A DNA stretch of 64,000 nucleotides from Sphingobium limneticum (GCF_008710155.1 NZ_VYPZ01000009.1:1-64000); one strand, 5' to 3'; numbered from the stretch's first letter, positions 7,684-17,156 are shown. Notes: generated by a model not told the origin, from the letters alone. Numbers and translations are program-made.

Positions 7684-8664
7684 ATGAACCGCCTGCGCCA
7701 AGCCCTCGACCCGTTCCTGCTGCTGCTGATCGCCACCGTTGCCCTAGCGTCCATCCTGCCGGCGCGGGGCGAAGGCGCGCGGATCGCGGATTGGGTTGCC
7801 GATGCGGGCATCGTGCTGCTTTTTTTCCTGCATGGTGCGAAATTGTCGCGCGAGGCGATCTGGGATGGGGCCAAAGCGTGGAAACTCCATCTGGCGACAT
7901 TGGCCACGACCTTTGCCGCCTTCCCGCTGCTGGGTTTGCTGATCGGGCGATTCGGATTCGTGCCGCAGGATATGCGCGCGGGACTGCTGTTCCTGACGCT
8001 GCTGCCGTCCACGGTGCAATCGTCGATCGCCTTTACCGCGATCGCGCGGGGCAATGTCGCCGCTGCGGTGGTCAGCGCCTCCTTCTCCAACCTGCTCGGC
8101 ATTTTCCTGACGCCGGTGCTCGTCGCGCTGCTGATGCAGAGGAGCGGGAGCGGCAGCCTGATTTCGCTGTCGTCGGCCGAGGGGATCGTGCTGCAATTAT
8201 TGCTGCCCTTCGTCGTCGGCCATTTGCTGCGGCCATGGATTGGGGGATTTGTGGCACGGCATAAGGCGATGATCGGCCGGGTCGATCGGGGATCGATCCT
8301 GCTGGTGGTCTATGCCGCTTTCTCCGCCGCCGTGGTCGAAGGGCTGTGGGCCAAGGTGTCGAGCGAAGAATTGGCGGTGCTGGCGGGGCTGTGCATCGCC
8401 ATGTTGATCGTAATCCTGCTCTTCACCCTGATCGTGGGGCGGATGCTGGGCCTGTCGCGGGAAGATGCGATCGTGCTGCAATTTTGCGGGTCCAAGAAGA
8501 GCCTGGCGTCGGGCGTGCCGATCGCAGGCGTGCTGTTCCCGGCGGCGGCGGTCGGGCCGATCCTGTTGCCCATCATGCTGTTTCACCAGATCCAGCTGAT
8601 GGCCTGCGCCTGGTTGGCAAGGCGTTATGGCGCGCAGGTGGAGGGTGATCCGGTCGCGGATTGA
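7684..8664 (+). CDS. SBF-like (YfeH-type) bile acid:sodium symporter family protein
   Basis: A 326-residue integral membrane protein with about ten transmembrane helices, belonging to the bile acid/sodium symporter fold of the YfeH subgroup. Typical segments are LLFFLHGAKLSREAIWDG, LLFLTLLPSTVQSSIAFT and LQFCGSKKSLASGVP, which are conserved around the transport core. The ATG at 7684 gives the usual family length. Despite the family name, bacterial members carry various organic anions, and the substrate here is unknown. It is divergent from the enoyl-CoA hydratase gene, with about 100 bases between. Confidence 0.85.
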   Translation: MNRLRQALDPFLLLLIATVALASILPARGEGARIADWVADAGIVLLFFLHGAKLSREAIWDGAKAWKLHLATLATTFAAFPLLGLLIGRFGFVPQDMRAGLLFLTLLPSTVQSSIAFTAIARGNVAAAVVSASFSNLLGIFLTPVLVALLMQRSGSGSLISLSSAEGIVLQLLLPFVVGHLLRPWIGGFVARHKAMIGRVDRGSILLVVYAAFSAAVVEGLWAKVSSEELAVLAGLCIAMLIVILLFTLIVGRMLGLSREDAIVLQFCGSKKSLASGVPIAGVLFPAAAVGPILLPIMLFHQIQLMACAWLARRYGAQVEGDPVAD

Positions 8665-8750
8665 GACAGCGACTGAGACAGGTGAATCGACTTATGCGAA
8701 AGACTGTTATACGCACGTAAAAATAACGATGCCGGGGGGCGTGGTCTGTG

Positions 8751-9932
8751 ATGCAAGGGGAATATGCCGGGAATGATCCCGACGCAGGATGGAGCCTGCC
8801 GGCCTGGACCTATGCCGACGCCGAATTTTTCGGGGTGGAGGTAGAGCGCATCTTTCGCCCGTCCTGGCAGATCATTTGCCATGAGAGCGACATCCCTGCC
8901 CCCGGCGATTTCCACACGCTCGACTATATCGGCGAAAGCGTGATCGTGATGCGCGGTGACGATGGTGTCGTGCGCGCCTTTACCAATGTCTGCCGTCATC
9001 GCGGGGCGCGCATCGTCAATGACGTCAGCGGCTGCGCGAAGAAGCTGGTCTGCCCCTATCATGGCTGGACCTACGAACAGGATGGCCGGCTGTCGGGCGT
9101 GCCGATGAAGGCCAGCTATGGCGCAGCCTTCGCGGTCGCGGATCATGGGCTGGCGCCCGTCGAGGTAGATAGCTGGCAGGGCTTTCTGTTCGTGCGGCTG
9201 GTGGACGATGGCGGGCCGTCGGTGGCGCAGATGATGGCGCCCTATGAAGCGGAGGTGGCGCTCTATCGGTTCGCGGACATGCGGGCGCTGGGGCGGGTGA
9301 CGTTGCGGCCGCGGCCTGTGAACTGGAAGAATATCGGCGACAATTATTCGGACGGGCTGCATATCGCAGTTGCGCATCCGGGGCTGAAACGGCTGATGGG
9401 TGATGGCTATGGGGTGGAAGCATCCGCCCATGCCGACAAGATGTGGGGGCCGATTATCGATCGCCCTTCGGCCAATCTGTCCGAGCGGGCCTATCAGCAT
9501 TTTCTCCCGCCTGTGCCGCATCTGCCGGCGGAGCGGCAGCGGCTGTGGACCTATTATAAGCTGTGGCCCAATTTCGCCTTCGACATCTATCCCGATCAGG
9601 TGGACTTCATGGCCTGGCTGCCGGTGTCGCCGACGCAGACGCTGATCCGGGAGATCAGCTATGCCCTGCCCGATGCCAATATGCCTGAACAATGGTGTCG
9701 GGAGATGAAGGCCGCGCGATATCTGAATTGGCGGATCAACCGGCAGGTCAATGCCGAGGATACGGAATTGGTCGGGCGGGTGCAGGCGGGGATGGCGTCG
9801 GCCAGCTTCACCGTCGGCCCCTTGAGCGAGCAGGAAGTGGCGCTCCGGCATTTTTGCGGGCGGGTGCGTGAGGTTATTCCAGAGGCGCGGTCACATCGCG
9901 CGCCGGCGATGGGGTGGAGCAGCAGGGCATGA
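8751..9932 (+). CDS. Rieske [2Fe-2S] aromatic ring-hydroxylating oxygenase, alpha subunit
   Basis: A 393-residue protein. The N-terminal Rieske domain has the cluster ligands CRHRG (Cys and His at about 81 and 83) and CPYHGW (about 101 and 104). The C-terminal catalytic domain has the mononuclear iron site NWKNIGDNYSDGLHIAVAHPG with two histidines. The family uses O2 and electrons from a separate reductase to hydroxylate or demethylate aromatic, quaternary ammonium or steroid substrates. A GTG at 8748 is an alternative start by one codon. Its stop overlaps the start of the next gene (ATGA), so the two are translationally coupled. No ferredoxin or reductase gene lies nearby. Confidence 0.92.
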   Translation: MQGEYAGNDPDAGWSLPAWTYADAEFFGVEVERIFRPSWQIICHESDIPAPGDFHTLDYIGESVIVMRGDDGVVRAFTNVCRHRGARIVNDVSGCAKKLVCPYHGWTYEQDGRLSGVPMKASYGAAFAVADHGLAPVEVDSWQGFLFVRLVDDGGPSVAQMMAPYEAEVALYRFADMRALGRVTLRPRPVNWKNIGDNYSDGLHIAVAHPGLKRLMGDGYGVEASAHADKMWGPIIDRPSANLSERAYQHFLPPVPHLPAERQRLWTYYKLWPNFAFDIYPDQVDFMAWLPVSPTQTLIREISYALPDANMPEQWCREMKAARYLNWRINRQVNAEDTELVGRVQAGMASASFTVGPLSEQEVALRHFCGRVREVIPEARSHRAPAMGWSSRA

Positions 9933-11539
9933 GCAGATCCTACGACGCAGTCATCATCGGCGGCGGGCATAATGGCCTGGTCTGCGCCTTCTACCTGGCG
10001 CGGGCGGGCTATAAGGTCCGCATCCTGGAGCGGCGCGATGTCGTCGGCGGCGCGGCGGTGACGGAGGAATTCCATCCCGGCTTCCGCAATTCGACCGCCA
10101 GCTACACGGTCAGCCTGCTCAACCCCAAGGTCATCCGCGACATGCAGCTGGCGGATCATGGCTATCGCGTGATCGAGCGGCCGATCAGCAATTTCCTGCC
10201 CCAGCCCGATGGCGGCTATCTGAAGCTGGGCGGCGGGCTGGAGAAGACGCAGGCCGAATTTCGCAAGTATAGCGCGCATGATGCCGACGCGCTGCCGGCT
10301 TATTATGATGCGCTGGAGGTGGTGGCCGATGTGCTGCGCGATCTGGTGCTGAAAAGCCCGCCCAATGTCGGCGACGGGCTGAGCATGATCGTCGAAGCGC
10401 TGAAACAGGGGCGGCGGGTCGCGGGGCTGGGGCTGGAGCAGCAGCGCGATGTGCTGGACCTGTTCACCAAGTCGGCGCGCACGTTCCTGGACAGCTGGTT
10501 CGAGAGCGATGCGGTGAAGGCGGCGTTCGGTTTCGACGCGGTGGTCGGCAACTATGCCAGCCCCGATGCGCCGGGCAGCGCCTATGTATTGTTGCACCAT
10601 GTGTTCGGCGAGGTGAACGGCAAGAAGGGCGCATGGGGCCATAGCGTCGGCGGCATGGGTGCGATCACGCAGATCATGGCGCAGGTCGTCACCGCGATGG
10701 GCGTGGAGATCAGCCTGGAGGCGCCGGTCGAGACGGTGCTGGTCGATGGCGCGCGTGCGGTGGGCGTGCAGCTTGAGAGCGGCGAGGAAGTGATGGGCGG
10801 CGCGGTGATCGCCAATGTCGGGCCGAAATTGCTCTATGAGCGGATGATGGCCCCGGCCGACCTGCCCGCCGATTTTGTGAAGCGGATCAAGGCGTTCAAG
10901 GCCGGGTCGGGTACGTTCCGCATGAATGTGGCGCTGTCCGCCCTGCCCGATTTCACCTGCCTGCCCGGCGTGGGCGAACATCACCAGTCCGGCATCATCA
11001 TCGCGCCGACTCTGGACTATATGGACCGGGCGTTCATGGACGCGAAGCGCGATGGCTGGTCGAAGGCACCGATCGTGGAAATGCTCATCCCGTCGACCAT
11101 AGACGATACATTGGCGCCAGAGGGGTGCCATGTCGCCAGCCTGTTCTGCCAGCAATTCGCGCCGGAACTGCCGGACGGGCGTTCGTGGGACGACGAGCGT
11201 GAGGCGGCAGCGGACCATATCATCGCGACGGTGGACGCGCATGCGCCGGGCTTTGCCAAGAGCGTTATCGCGCGGCAGATTCATTCGCCGCTCGACCTGG
11301 AGCGCAAGTTCGGGCTGATCGGTGGCGACATCATGCACGGCAATCTGACGCTGGACCAGATGTGGGCGGCGCGGCCGGTGCTGGGCCATGGCGCCTATCG
11401 CGGGCCGGTGAAGGGCCTTTATATGTGCGGCGCGGGGACGCATCCGGGTGGCGGCGTGACCGGGGCGCCGGGGCATAATGCGGCGCGGGAGGTGTTGCGG
11501 GACGGGACGCTGATCGGGAAATGGCGCGGGCGGGGATAA
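9929..11539 (+). CDS. FAD-dependent phytoene dehydrogenase-like oxidoreductase
   Basis: A 536-residue flavoprotein of the CrtI/PYROXD2-like group. The N-terminal dinucleotide-binding motif is [20 protein letters not shown], followed by [11 protein letters not shown]. The C-terminal FAD segment is [20 protein letters not shown], characteristic of carotenoid-desaturase-like proteins and amine oxidases. The ATG overlaps the stop of the Rieske oxygenase gene by the ATGA arrangement, so coordinated production is likely. Carotenoid genes are not adjacent, which argues against a standard carotenoid role. The pair may process one substrate in sequence. The true substrate is unknown. Confidence 0.85.
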   Translation: MSRSYDAVIIGGGHNGLVCAFYLARAGYKVRILERRDVVGGAAVTEEFHPGFRNSTASYTVSLLNPKVIRDMQLADHGYRVIERPISNFLPQPDGGYLKLGGGLEKTQAEFRKYSAHDADALPAYYDALEVVADVLRDLVLKSPPNVGDGLSMIVEALKQGRRVAGLGLEQQRDVLDLFTKSARTFLDSWFESDAVKAAFGFDAVVGNYASPDAPGSAYVLLHHVFGEVNGKKGAWGHSVGGMGAITQIMAQVVTAMGVEISLEAPVETVLVDGARAVGVQLESGEEVMGGAVIANVGPKLLYERMMAPADLPADFVKRIKAFKAGSGTFRMNVALSALPDFTCLPGVGEHHQSGIIIAPTLDYMDRAFMDAKRDGWSKAPIVEMLIPSTIDDTLAPEGCHVASLFCQQFAPELPDGRSWDDEREAAADHIIATVDAHAPGFAKSVIARQIHSPLDLERKFGLIGGDIMHGNLTLDQMWAARPVLGHGAYRGPVKGLYMCGAGTHPGGGVTGAPGHNAAREVLRDGTLIGKWRGRG

Positions 11540-11592
11540 GTGCGCCAACGACGCCTTGCCCTCCCCTCCAGCCTCCCCTAAAGACCCGGCTC

Positions 11593-12588
11593 ATGCCCGA
11601 TATCTTCATACCTGACGCCACACCCGAGCTGACCGGCCGGGCGTTGTTTCCGCACAGGCATCTTCTGTCCATCGCGGACTTGAAGCCCTGGGAAATCCGT
11701 TTCCTGCTGGATGAGGCGGAACATTGGGCGCAGGCGAACAAGGGCCAGGCGCGCAAGCATGACGGGCGGCTGGCCGGGATGACCCAGATCAACGCCTTTT
11801 TCGAGAATAGCACGCGCACTTTGCTGTCGTTCGAGATTGCGGGGAAGCGGCTGGGCGCGGACGTGGTCAATATGGCCGCCGCGACGTCGAGCGTGAAGAA
11901 GGGCGAGACGCTGATCGACACGGCGATGACATTGAATGCCATGGCCGCCGACGTGATCGTGATCCGCCATGCCAGTTCGGGCGCCGTGCGGCTGATCGCG
12001 GACAAGGTGGATTGTCCGGTGCTGAACGCGGGCGATGGCTGGCATCAGCATCCCACGCAAGCCCTGCTCGACGCGCTGACCATCCGTCGGCGCAAGGGCA
12101 GTTTTGCCGGGCTGGTCGTCGCGATCTGCGGCGACGTGCTGCATAGCCGGGTGGCGCGATCGAACATGCTGTGCCTGGCCGCGCTGGGTGCGCAGGTGCG
12201 CGCGGTGGCCCCGCCGACCCTGCTGCCGCCCGAGGTGGAAATGCTGGGGGCGACGCCCTTTACGCGGATGGACGAGGGGCTGGATGGCGCGGATGTCGTC
12301 ATGATGCTGCGGCTCCAGAATGAGCGGATGGACGGGGCTTTCATCCCCTCCCCGCGTGAATATCATGCGCTGTACGGGCTGACGCCGGAGCGGCTGGCGC
12401 TGGCCAAGCCCGATGCGCTGGTGATGCACCCCGGCCCGATGAACCGGGGCGTGGAGATCAGCAGTTCGGTGGCCGATCATCCGGAGCGCTCCGCCATTAC
12501 CGAGCAGGTGGCGATGGGCGTAGCGGTGCGCATGGCGTGCCTGGACGTGCTGACGCGCAGTGCGCGCGGCGTGGAGGGATGGGCATGA
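11593..12588 (+). CDS. pyrB: Aspartate carbamoyltransferase catalytic subunit
   Basis: A 331-residue enzyme that joins carbamoyl phosphate to aspartate in pyrimidine synthesis. The carbamoyl phosphate loop STRT is at residues 73-76, followed by HASSG (126-130), [10 protein letters not shown] (151-160) and MHPGPMNRG near the end, all typical of the family. The ATG at 11593 gives the standard length; an upstream in-frame ATG at 11521 lies inside the preceding gene. No good Shine-Dalgarno is visible. The stop overlaps the next start (ATGA), coupling it to a dihydroorotase-like gene. In other bacteria such a partner is needed for assembly of the active transcarbamoylase. Confidence 0.96.
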   Translation: MPDIFIPDATPELTGRALFPHRHLLSIADLKPWEIRFLLDEAEHWAQANKGQARKHDGRLAGMTQINAFFENSTRTLLSFEIAGKRLGADVVNMAAATSSVKKGETLIDTAMTLNAMAADVIVIRHASSGAVRLIADKVDCPVLNAGDGWHQHPTQALLDALTIRRRKGSFAGLVVAICGDVLHSRVARSNMLCLAALGAQVRAVAPPTLLPPEVEMLGATPFTRMDEGLDGADVVMMLRLQNERMDGAFIPSPREYHALYGLTPERLALAKPDALVMHPGPMNRGVEISSSVADHPERSAITEQVAMGVAVRMACLDVLTRSARGVEGWA

Positions 12589-13844
12589 CCATCCCGACCA
12601 ACAAGGAAAGCGGGTTGGGCATGAGCAAGATCGCCATCATCAACGGCAAGCTGGCCGACCCCACGGGCGACGCGCCCCTTCCCGGCACCGTGCTGATCGA
12701 GGGCGACTGGATCGTCGCGGCCGGCGATGTCGCGGTGCCGGACGATGCGCAAAGCGTCGATGCGGGCGGGCTGGTCGTGGCGCCGGGCCTCATCGATCTG
12801 GGCGTGTTCGCGACCGACAAGCCGGCCTTTCATTTCGGCGGCATCACGCGCGCGGCGTTGATGCCCGACCAGCGCGCGCCGCTGGACGAGGTGGGGCTGA
12901 TCCGCCAGGCGACGCGGGCGGGCAAGCCCGATTTCTGGGTCCACCCGATCGCAGCGGCGACGCGCGGCCTGTTGGGCCAGGAAATGGCCGAAATGGGCCT
13001 GATGCAGATGGCGGGCGCGAAGGCGGTCGGCACCGGACGCCAGTGGATCGCCGATTCGGGCGTGATGCTGCGGGTATTGTCCTATGCCAGCGGGTTGGGC
13101 CTGACGGTGATCGCCCATGCCGAAGATAGCGGGCTGACGGCCAAGGCAGTGGCGACCAGCGGCGAGACGGCGACGCGGCTGGGCCTGCCGCACGCGCCGG
13201 CCTGCGCCGAGGCATTGGCGATCGCGCGCGACATCATGCTGGTGCGCGAAACGGGCGCGGCGATCCATTTCCGACTGGTGACGACGAAGGCGGGCTTCGA
13301 TCTGATCCGCGCCGCCAAGGCGGAGGGGCTGAAGGTTACGTGCGGCATCAGTCCAGCCTATCTGTTCCTGAACGATCAGGCGGCGACCGATTTCCGGACC
13401 TTTGCGCGGCTGTCGCCGCCGTTGCGGGACGAGCGCGACCGGCAGGCCAGTCTGGCGGCGGTGGCGGATGGAACGGTGGACGTCATCACATCCAGCCATG
13501 ATCCGCGCGGGCCGGAGGACAAGCGCCTGCCCTTCGCAGACGCGTCGCCGGGCATGGCGGGGGCAGAGACGCTGCTGGCGCTCTCGCTCAATCTGGTGCG
13601 GGACGGGCATGTTTCGATGGGCCGGCTGATGACGCTGCTGAGCGCCAATCCGGCGCGGATATTGGGTGTCGATGCGGGCAGCTTCGCGGCGGGCAGTGCG
13701 GCGGACCTGATCTTCGTCGATTCCGATGCGCCGTGGATCGTGGACCGGGCGAAGATGGCGGCATCGGCCGACAATACGCCGTTCGATCGCGTGCCGGTGC
13801 AGGGGCGCGCGCGGCGGGTGATGAAGGGCGGGATGTTCCTTTAG
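12585..13844 (+). CDS. Dihydroorotase-like protein, probably non-catalytic (PyrC')
   Basis: A 419-residue amidohydrolase-fold protein, coupled to pyrB by ATGA and preceded by GGAGGG. In active dihydroorotases the first metal motif is DxHxH; here the matching site is D71-L-G-V-F75, so both histidines are lost. The DHAPH motif near residue 303 reads SSHDPR, and the TPHHL motif reads SPAYL. HAED (178-181) is retained. These losses match the non-catalytic dihydroorotase partners that form a complex with PyrB in pseudomonads and others. The protein is therefore more likely structural than enzymatic; the real dihydroorotase should be encoded elsewhere. The alternative start at 12621 is less well supported. 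Confidence 0.85.
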   Translation: MTIPTNKESGLGMSKIAIINGKLADPTGDAPLPGTVLIEGDWIVAAGDVAVPDDAQSVDAGGLVVAPGLIDLGVFATDKPAFHFGGITRAALMPDQRAPLDEVGLIRQATRAGKPDFWVHPIAAATRGLLGQEMAEMGLMQMAGAKAVGTGRQWIADSGVMLRVLSYASGLGLTVIAHAEDSGLTAKAVATSGETATRLGLPHAPACAEALAIARDIMLVRETGAAIHFRLVTTKAGFDLIRAAKAEGLKVTCGISPAYLFLNDQAATDFRTFARLSPPLRDERDRQASLAAVADGTVDVITSSHDPRGPEDKRLPFADASPGMAGAETLLALSLNLVRDGHVSMGRLMTLLSANPARILGVDAGSFAAGSAADLIFVDSDAPWIVDRAKMAASADNTPFDRVPVQGRARRVMKGGMFL

Positions 13845-13908
13845 CCGAACGGCATTTGTCATATTTGCGGCAACCGATCCTTTACCCTGATCGGCTTATC
13901 CGATCGGC

Positions 13909-14310
13909 ATGACAGTGGGAAATTTTGCCATAAAGGCGGCCTTGGCAGCGGTGGCGATCGGCGGCATAAGCGGGGTCGCATCGCACCAGTTCGCCAGCGA
14001 GCCGGCGGCAACCACGCAGGCCGCGCCGAGCGAGCCATGGCGGCCGACCCGCAACACGATCGGCATTGATCGCTCCATGTCCGCCGCTGATCTGGACCGG
14101 CAGCAGCCAAGCGGCGGCGGCGCGATATCCGCCCCGCGCGTGCGATCGGCAGCGGCGGTGGGGTCTTCCGGATCAAGCTGGTCTTATCGTGGCTGCCGTG
14201 AAGCGAGAGCTGCTGGTGCAACGCCGCTCCATCGTGGCCAGCCGGGCTATGGCGTGCATATGGATGGCGACGGGGACGGCATCGCCTGTGAGGATTATCG
14301 CGGGCGCTGA
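13909..14310 (+). CDS. Excalibur calcium-binding domain protein, exported
   Basis: A 133-residue protein. The N-terminus (residues 5-25, AIKAALAAVAIGGISGVAS) is a hydrophobic signal or membrane anchor. The C-terminus (about 93-131) is an excalibur domain: YRGCREARAAGATPLHRGQP followed by the EF-hand-like loop DGDGDGIACE. These domains bind calcium and are often found alone or fused to nucleases. The middle is a serine/alanine/proline-rich linker. The location is probably periplasmic or outer face of the inner membrane. It is 64 bases downstream of the pyrBC' pair on the same strand but appears functionally unrelated. Confidence 0.82.
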   Translation: MTVGNFAIKAALAAVAIGGISGVASHQFASEPAATTQAAPSEPWRPTRNTIGIDRSMSAADLDRQQPSGGGAISAPRVRSAAAVGSSGSSWSYRGCREARAAGATPLHRGQPGYGVHMDGDGDGIACEDYRGR

Positions 14311-14620
14311 TGCGAGGGTGCCGGCCAGAGAAGGTCTGGCGGCGGCGATCGAGATCATGACGACGCGACAGGGCGAAGTTCACAGTGTTGCGCGGCTTTT
14401 CGCGCCCGAAGCGCTCGCAACGCGCTCGCGAGGCGTCACCGGCGCGGCATTCGGGTCACGATCGCGCGCCATCAGGGTCACAGGATCGCGCCACTCGCGC
14501 GCCAGCATCGCGCCTTTGCGTGCCGACCGATCGGTGATGCAATTGGAGGACGAGGCTTTCATCCCGCAGGATAGACCAGAGAAAATCCTACATTGGAAGC
14601 TTGGTAGGAGTGGCTGAAGC
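14311..14620. other. Intergenic stretch with no supported gene
   Basis: About 310 bases after the excalibur gene. Open frames exist on both strands (one minus-strand frame of 60 codons at 14380-14562), but none has a start signal or a recognisable product. The sequence is rich in GCGCG runs. Confidence 0.4.
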
Positions 14621-14623
14621 GTC

Positions 14624-14812
14624 GTCCTTCTCCCTTTGAGGGAGAAGGATATGGAGCCTTACCGCATAGCGGTTAGGCGGAGTTGGATGAGGGGGGGACT
14701 GGCGCAAGGCCGGTCTATTCTCGTGAGGCTGCCCCCCCTCACCCAGCTACGCCTAGGCAGCAAGCTGCCAAGTCTGCGCAGCCCTCTCCCCCACGGGAGA
14801 GGGATAGCCGGC
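14624..14812. repeat. Nested palindromic element, CCCTCTCCC family, copy 1a
   Basis: A terminal hairpin (TCCTTCTCCC...GGGAGAAGGA), then an arm GATGAGGGGGGG, a central core, the complementary arm CCCCCCTCACCC, the module CTAGGCAGCAAGCTGCCAAG, and a second hairpin CCCTCTCCC...GGGAGAGGG. The same module occurs at 58776. The nested layout is like a REPIN or a small palindromic mobile unit. Confidence 0.75.
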
Positions 14813-14833
14813 TTGCAATCAGAATTGTCCATG

Positions 14834-14955
14834 TTCCCCCTCCCGTTTACGGGAGGGGGCTAGGGGGTGGGCAGGCCGTCGCTAGAGCCCACCCCGCTGC
14901 GACTAACGCGCTTCGCGCGCAAGTCTCGCTGCCCCTCCCGCAAGCGGGAGGGGTA
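14834..14955. repeat. Nested palindromic element, CCCTCCC family, copy 1b
   Basis: A second element next to the first: hairpin CCCCCTCCCG...CGGGAGGGGG, arm GGGGGTGGGC, core, arm GCCCACCCC, a short palindromic GCGCGCTTCGCGCGC-like module, and a hairpin CCCCTCCCGCAAGCGGGAGGGG. It lies upstream of the BrkB-like gene. Confidence 0.75.
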
Positions 14956-15060
14956 TGGCAGGAAGCCACCCAACACCGCCATTCCATCGCCCGTCCGTCT
15001 TCATGAGGGAACCACCCTCCCCCCTTGCGCGCTTGCTTTGGTGAACAGCAGGGGAATGTG

Positions 15061-15978
15061 ATGACCGCTACCGTCGCGAGCCAAGTGCATGTCGATGCGC
15101 CGTGGAAGATACCGGCGCGAGGATGGTGGGAGATATTGAAGCGCGTCCATGGCGCGCTGTCGGCCAATCATGTCGGGCTGCTGGCGGCGGGCGTGGCCTA
15201 TTATGCGTTTCTGTCGATCGCGCCTTTGCTGGCGGCCGTGGTGCTGACCTATGGGCTGTTCGGCGATCCGTCGATGGTGCAGCGGCATATGCAGGCGATC
15301 ATTTCCGTCGTGCCGGCCGACGCCGCATCGCTGATCAACGACCAGTTGCTGGGCGTGGTCAGTACGCGGAAACCCGCGATCGGGTTCGGGCTGCTGCTGG
15401 CGCTGGCGATCGCGGTCTATGGCGCGACCCGTGCGGCGTCGGCGATCATGGAGGCGCTCAACATCGTCTATGGCCAGAAGGAAGGCCGCAACATCCTGAA
15501 ATTCTATCGCACGTCGATGGGGATCACCTTTTCGGCGGTGCTGGTGGTGGTCGCGGGCGTGTTTACCGCCACGATCATCGGCCTGTTGCAGGATTTCCTG
15601 ACCAATTGGGGTCCGGGCGTGTTGTTCGCGATCAAGGCAGCGACATGGGTGTGCGCGGGGCTGCTGGCCAGCACGATCTTCGGCCTCATCTATCGGTTCG
15701 GGCCGAACCGGCGCCACGCGCAGTGGCAGTGGCTAACGGTGGGATCGGTGGCGGCGACCCTGTTCTGGCTGGCCGCGACGCTGGGCGTGTCCTTCTATGT
15801 TTCCACATTCGGCAATTATAACAAGACCTACGGGTCGCTGGGCGCGGTGGTGGTGCTGCAACTGTGGCTGTTCGTGTCCGCCTATATCGTGTTGCTGGGC
15901 GCGCAGATCAACGCGGAGGCCGAGCGGCAGACCAGCGCCGACACGCAAGTTGCAGAGCCAATGCAAAAAGCCGCATAA
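15061..15978 (+). CDS. YihY/virulence factor BrkB family membrane protein
   Basis: A 305-residue inner-membrane protein with about six transmembrane helices. Family features are the N-terminal LLAAGVAYYAFLSIAPLLAAV helix, the middle AVYGATRAASAIMEALNIVYG, and the end GSLGAVVVLQLWLFVSAYIV with LLGAQINAE. The ATG at 15061 was selected since it gives the usual N-terminus; an upstream frame extension has no support. Members were once annotated as RNase BN, which is not correct; a role in lipid or small-molecule transport has been proposed. It is followed by tRNA-Trp. Confidence 0.88.
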   Translation: MTATVASQVHVDAPWKIPARGWWEILKRVHGALSANHVGLLAAGVAYYAFLSIAPLLAAVVLTYGLFGDPSMVQRHMQAIISVVPADAASLINDQLLGVVSTRKPAIGFGLLLALAIAVYGATRAASAIMEALNIVYGQKEGRNILKFYRTSMGITFSAVLVVVAGVFTATIIGLLQDFLTNWGPGVLFAIKAATWVCAGLLASTIFGLIYRFGPNRRHAQWQWLTVGSVAATLFWLAATLGVSFYVSTFGNYNKTYGSLGAVVVLQLWLFVSAYIVLLGAQINAEAERQTSADTQVAEPMQKAA

Positions 15979-16041
15979 TGGCGCTTGCCCTCCCCGCACG
16001 GCCACGCTAAAGCGCCCTCCTTCGCTGGTCCCGGCCAGTGC

Positions 16042-16117
16042 AGGAGTGTAGCTCAGTTGGTAGAGCGTCGGTCTCCAAAACCGAATGCCGTGGGTTCGAG
16101 TCCCTCCACTCCTGCCA
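16042..16117 (+). tRNA. tRNA-Trp (anticodon CCA)
   Basis: A 76-base cloverleaf: AGGAGTG acceptor strand, D arm GCTCAGTTGGTAGAGC, anticodon stem TCGGT with loop CTCCAAA giving CCA, T arm with GGTTCGAGTCC, and CACTCCT followed by G and an encoded CCA. It lies ahead of secE, the classic bacterial order. Confidence 0.97.
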
Positions 16118-16126
16118 AGCGAACTG

Positions 16127-16159
16127 GCCGCGAGCCCTTGAAAAGCAAGGGCTCGCGGC
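16127..16159 (+). terminator. Strong stem-loop after tRNA-Trp
   Basis: A perfect 14-bp stem (GCCGCGAGCCCTTG with CAAGGGCTCGCGGC) with a loop of AAAAG, starting nine bases after the tRNA CCA end. There is no T tract, so it may act as a processing signal or a weak terminator between tRNA-Trp and secE. Confidence 0.55.
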
Positions 16160-16345
16160 TAAGTGTGCTTAGCGATTTCGAGGTGGGCGGTACGTCCACC
16201 GTTAAGAAATCGCGGCCTTACAGGCCGGCGAAGTTGGTCGCGGAGCGTGCGGCCGCACCCCCGGACGCTGAAACATAGCGGGATCGGGAGGGCGGACTGT
16301 TGCTTCGCGATTTGGTGTTGGTTTCAAGACGTGCAAAGGCAGACG

Positions 16346-16549
16346 ATGGCGAAGGTATCCCCCGGCGAATTCGTCAACCAGGTACAGACCGAAGCGAAGA
16401 AGATCGTATGGCCGACCGGCCGCGAAACGGTGATGACCGGCGTGATGGTCGTCATCATGACGACGCTGCTGGGCCTGTTCTTCTTTGGCATCGACACTTT
16501 CTTCGGCGCGATCGTCCAGTGGTTGCTGGGCGTGGCAGCGGGTCGTTAA
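16346..16549 (+). CDS. secE: Preprotein translocase subunit SecE
   Basis: A 67-residue single-span membrane protein of the SecYEG translocon. The short SecE type has the N-terminal amphipathic part FVNQVQTEAKKIVWPTGRET and one transmembrane helix (about residues 30-60, VMVVIMTTLLGLFFFGIDTFF). The length is typical for alphaproteobacteria. It lies between tRNA-Trp and nusG, which confirms the call. The gene is probably cotranscribed with nusG, 70 bases downstream. Confidence 0.95.
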   Translation: MAKVSPGEFVNQVQTEAKKIVWPTGRETVMTGVMVVIMTTLLGLFFFGIDTFFGAIVQWLLGVAAGR

Positions 16550-16619
16550 GCCTAAGGCTTAGATTTGCGGGCGTCGGGACATTGAGCATAATGCTCTGAA
16601 CAGGAGTTTAGACGGTAAC

Positions 16620-17156
16620 ATGGCGCGCTGGTACATCATCCACGCCTATTCGGGCTTCGAGAACAAGGTCAAGGAATCGATCCTGTCCGAAGCCGAGCGC
16701 ATGGGCCTGTCGCAACTGGTCGAGCAGGTCGAAGTGCCTGTCGAAACCATCACCGAGGTCAAGCGCGGCAAGAAGGTCCAGGTCGAGCGCAAGTTCATGC
16801 CCGGCTACGTCCTCGCCAAGCTGGCGATGAACGACGACATCTATCACCTGGTGAAGAACACGCCCAAGGTGACGGGTTTCCTGGGTTCGATGGGCAAGCC
16901 GCAAGCGATCAGCGAGGCGGACGCCGCCCGCTATTTCGGCGCCCAGAAGGAAGCCGAAGCCGCCCCCAAGCACAAGGTCAGCGTCGATTACGAAATCGGC
17001 GACAGCGTCAAGGTGCTGGACGGCCCGTTCGCCAGCTTCAACGGCGTGGTCGAGGAACTGGATTTCGAAAAGAACCGCGTCAAGGTGTCGGTGTCGATCT
17101 TCGGTCGCGCGACCCCGGTGGAACTGGATTTCGAACAGGTCGAACTGTCGAAATAA
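16620..17156 (+). CDS. nusG: Transcription termination/antitermination protein NusG
   Basis: A 178-residue protein that binds RNA polymerase and links it to Rho or the ribosome. The N-terminal NGN domain starts MARWYIIHAYSGFENKVKES and includes RKFMPGYVLAKL. The C-terminal KOW domain has VKVLDGPFASFNGVVEELD and the end FGRATPVELDFEQVELSK. The length and neighbours (secE before, rplK after) are standard. A rho-independent terminator lies 25 bases after the stop, so rplK may have its own promoter. Confidence 0.97.
   Translation: MARWYIIHAYSGFENKVKESILSEAERMGLSQLVEQVEVPVETITEVKRGKKVQVERKFMPGYVLAKLAMNDDIYHLVKNTPKVTGFLGSMGKPQAISEADAARYFGAQKEAEAAPKHKVSVDYEIGDSVKVLDGPFASFNGVVEELDFEKNRVKVSVSIFGRATPVELDFEQVELSK

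Noticed and set aside
9929-11539. Carotenoid desaturase crtI
   Set aside because: No crtB, crtE or crtY nearby, and coupling to a Rieske oxygenase points to another substrate; only a family-level call is justified.
9659-11548. 629-codon minus-strand open frame opposite the oxidoreductase gene
   Set aside because: No recognisable domain and extreme His/Arg content; the plus-strand gene has clear FAD motifs.
12585-13844. Active dihydroorotase pyrC
   Set aside because: The metal-binding histidines of the first motif and the DHAPH aspartate are missing.
14624-14955. Possible CRISPR-like repeat cluster
   Set aside because: The units are inverted and nested hairpins of different lengths, not regularly spaced direct repeats with unique spacers, and no cas gene is near.
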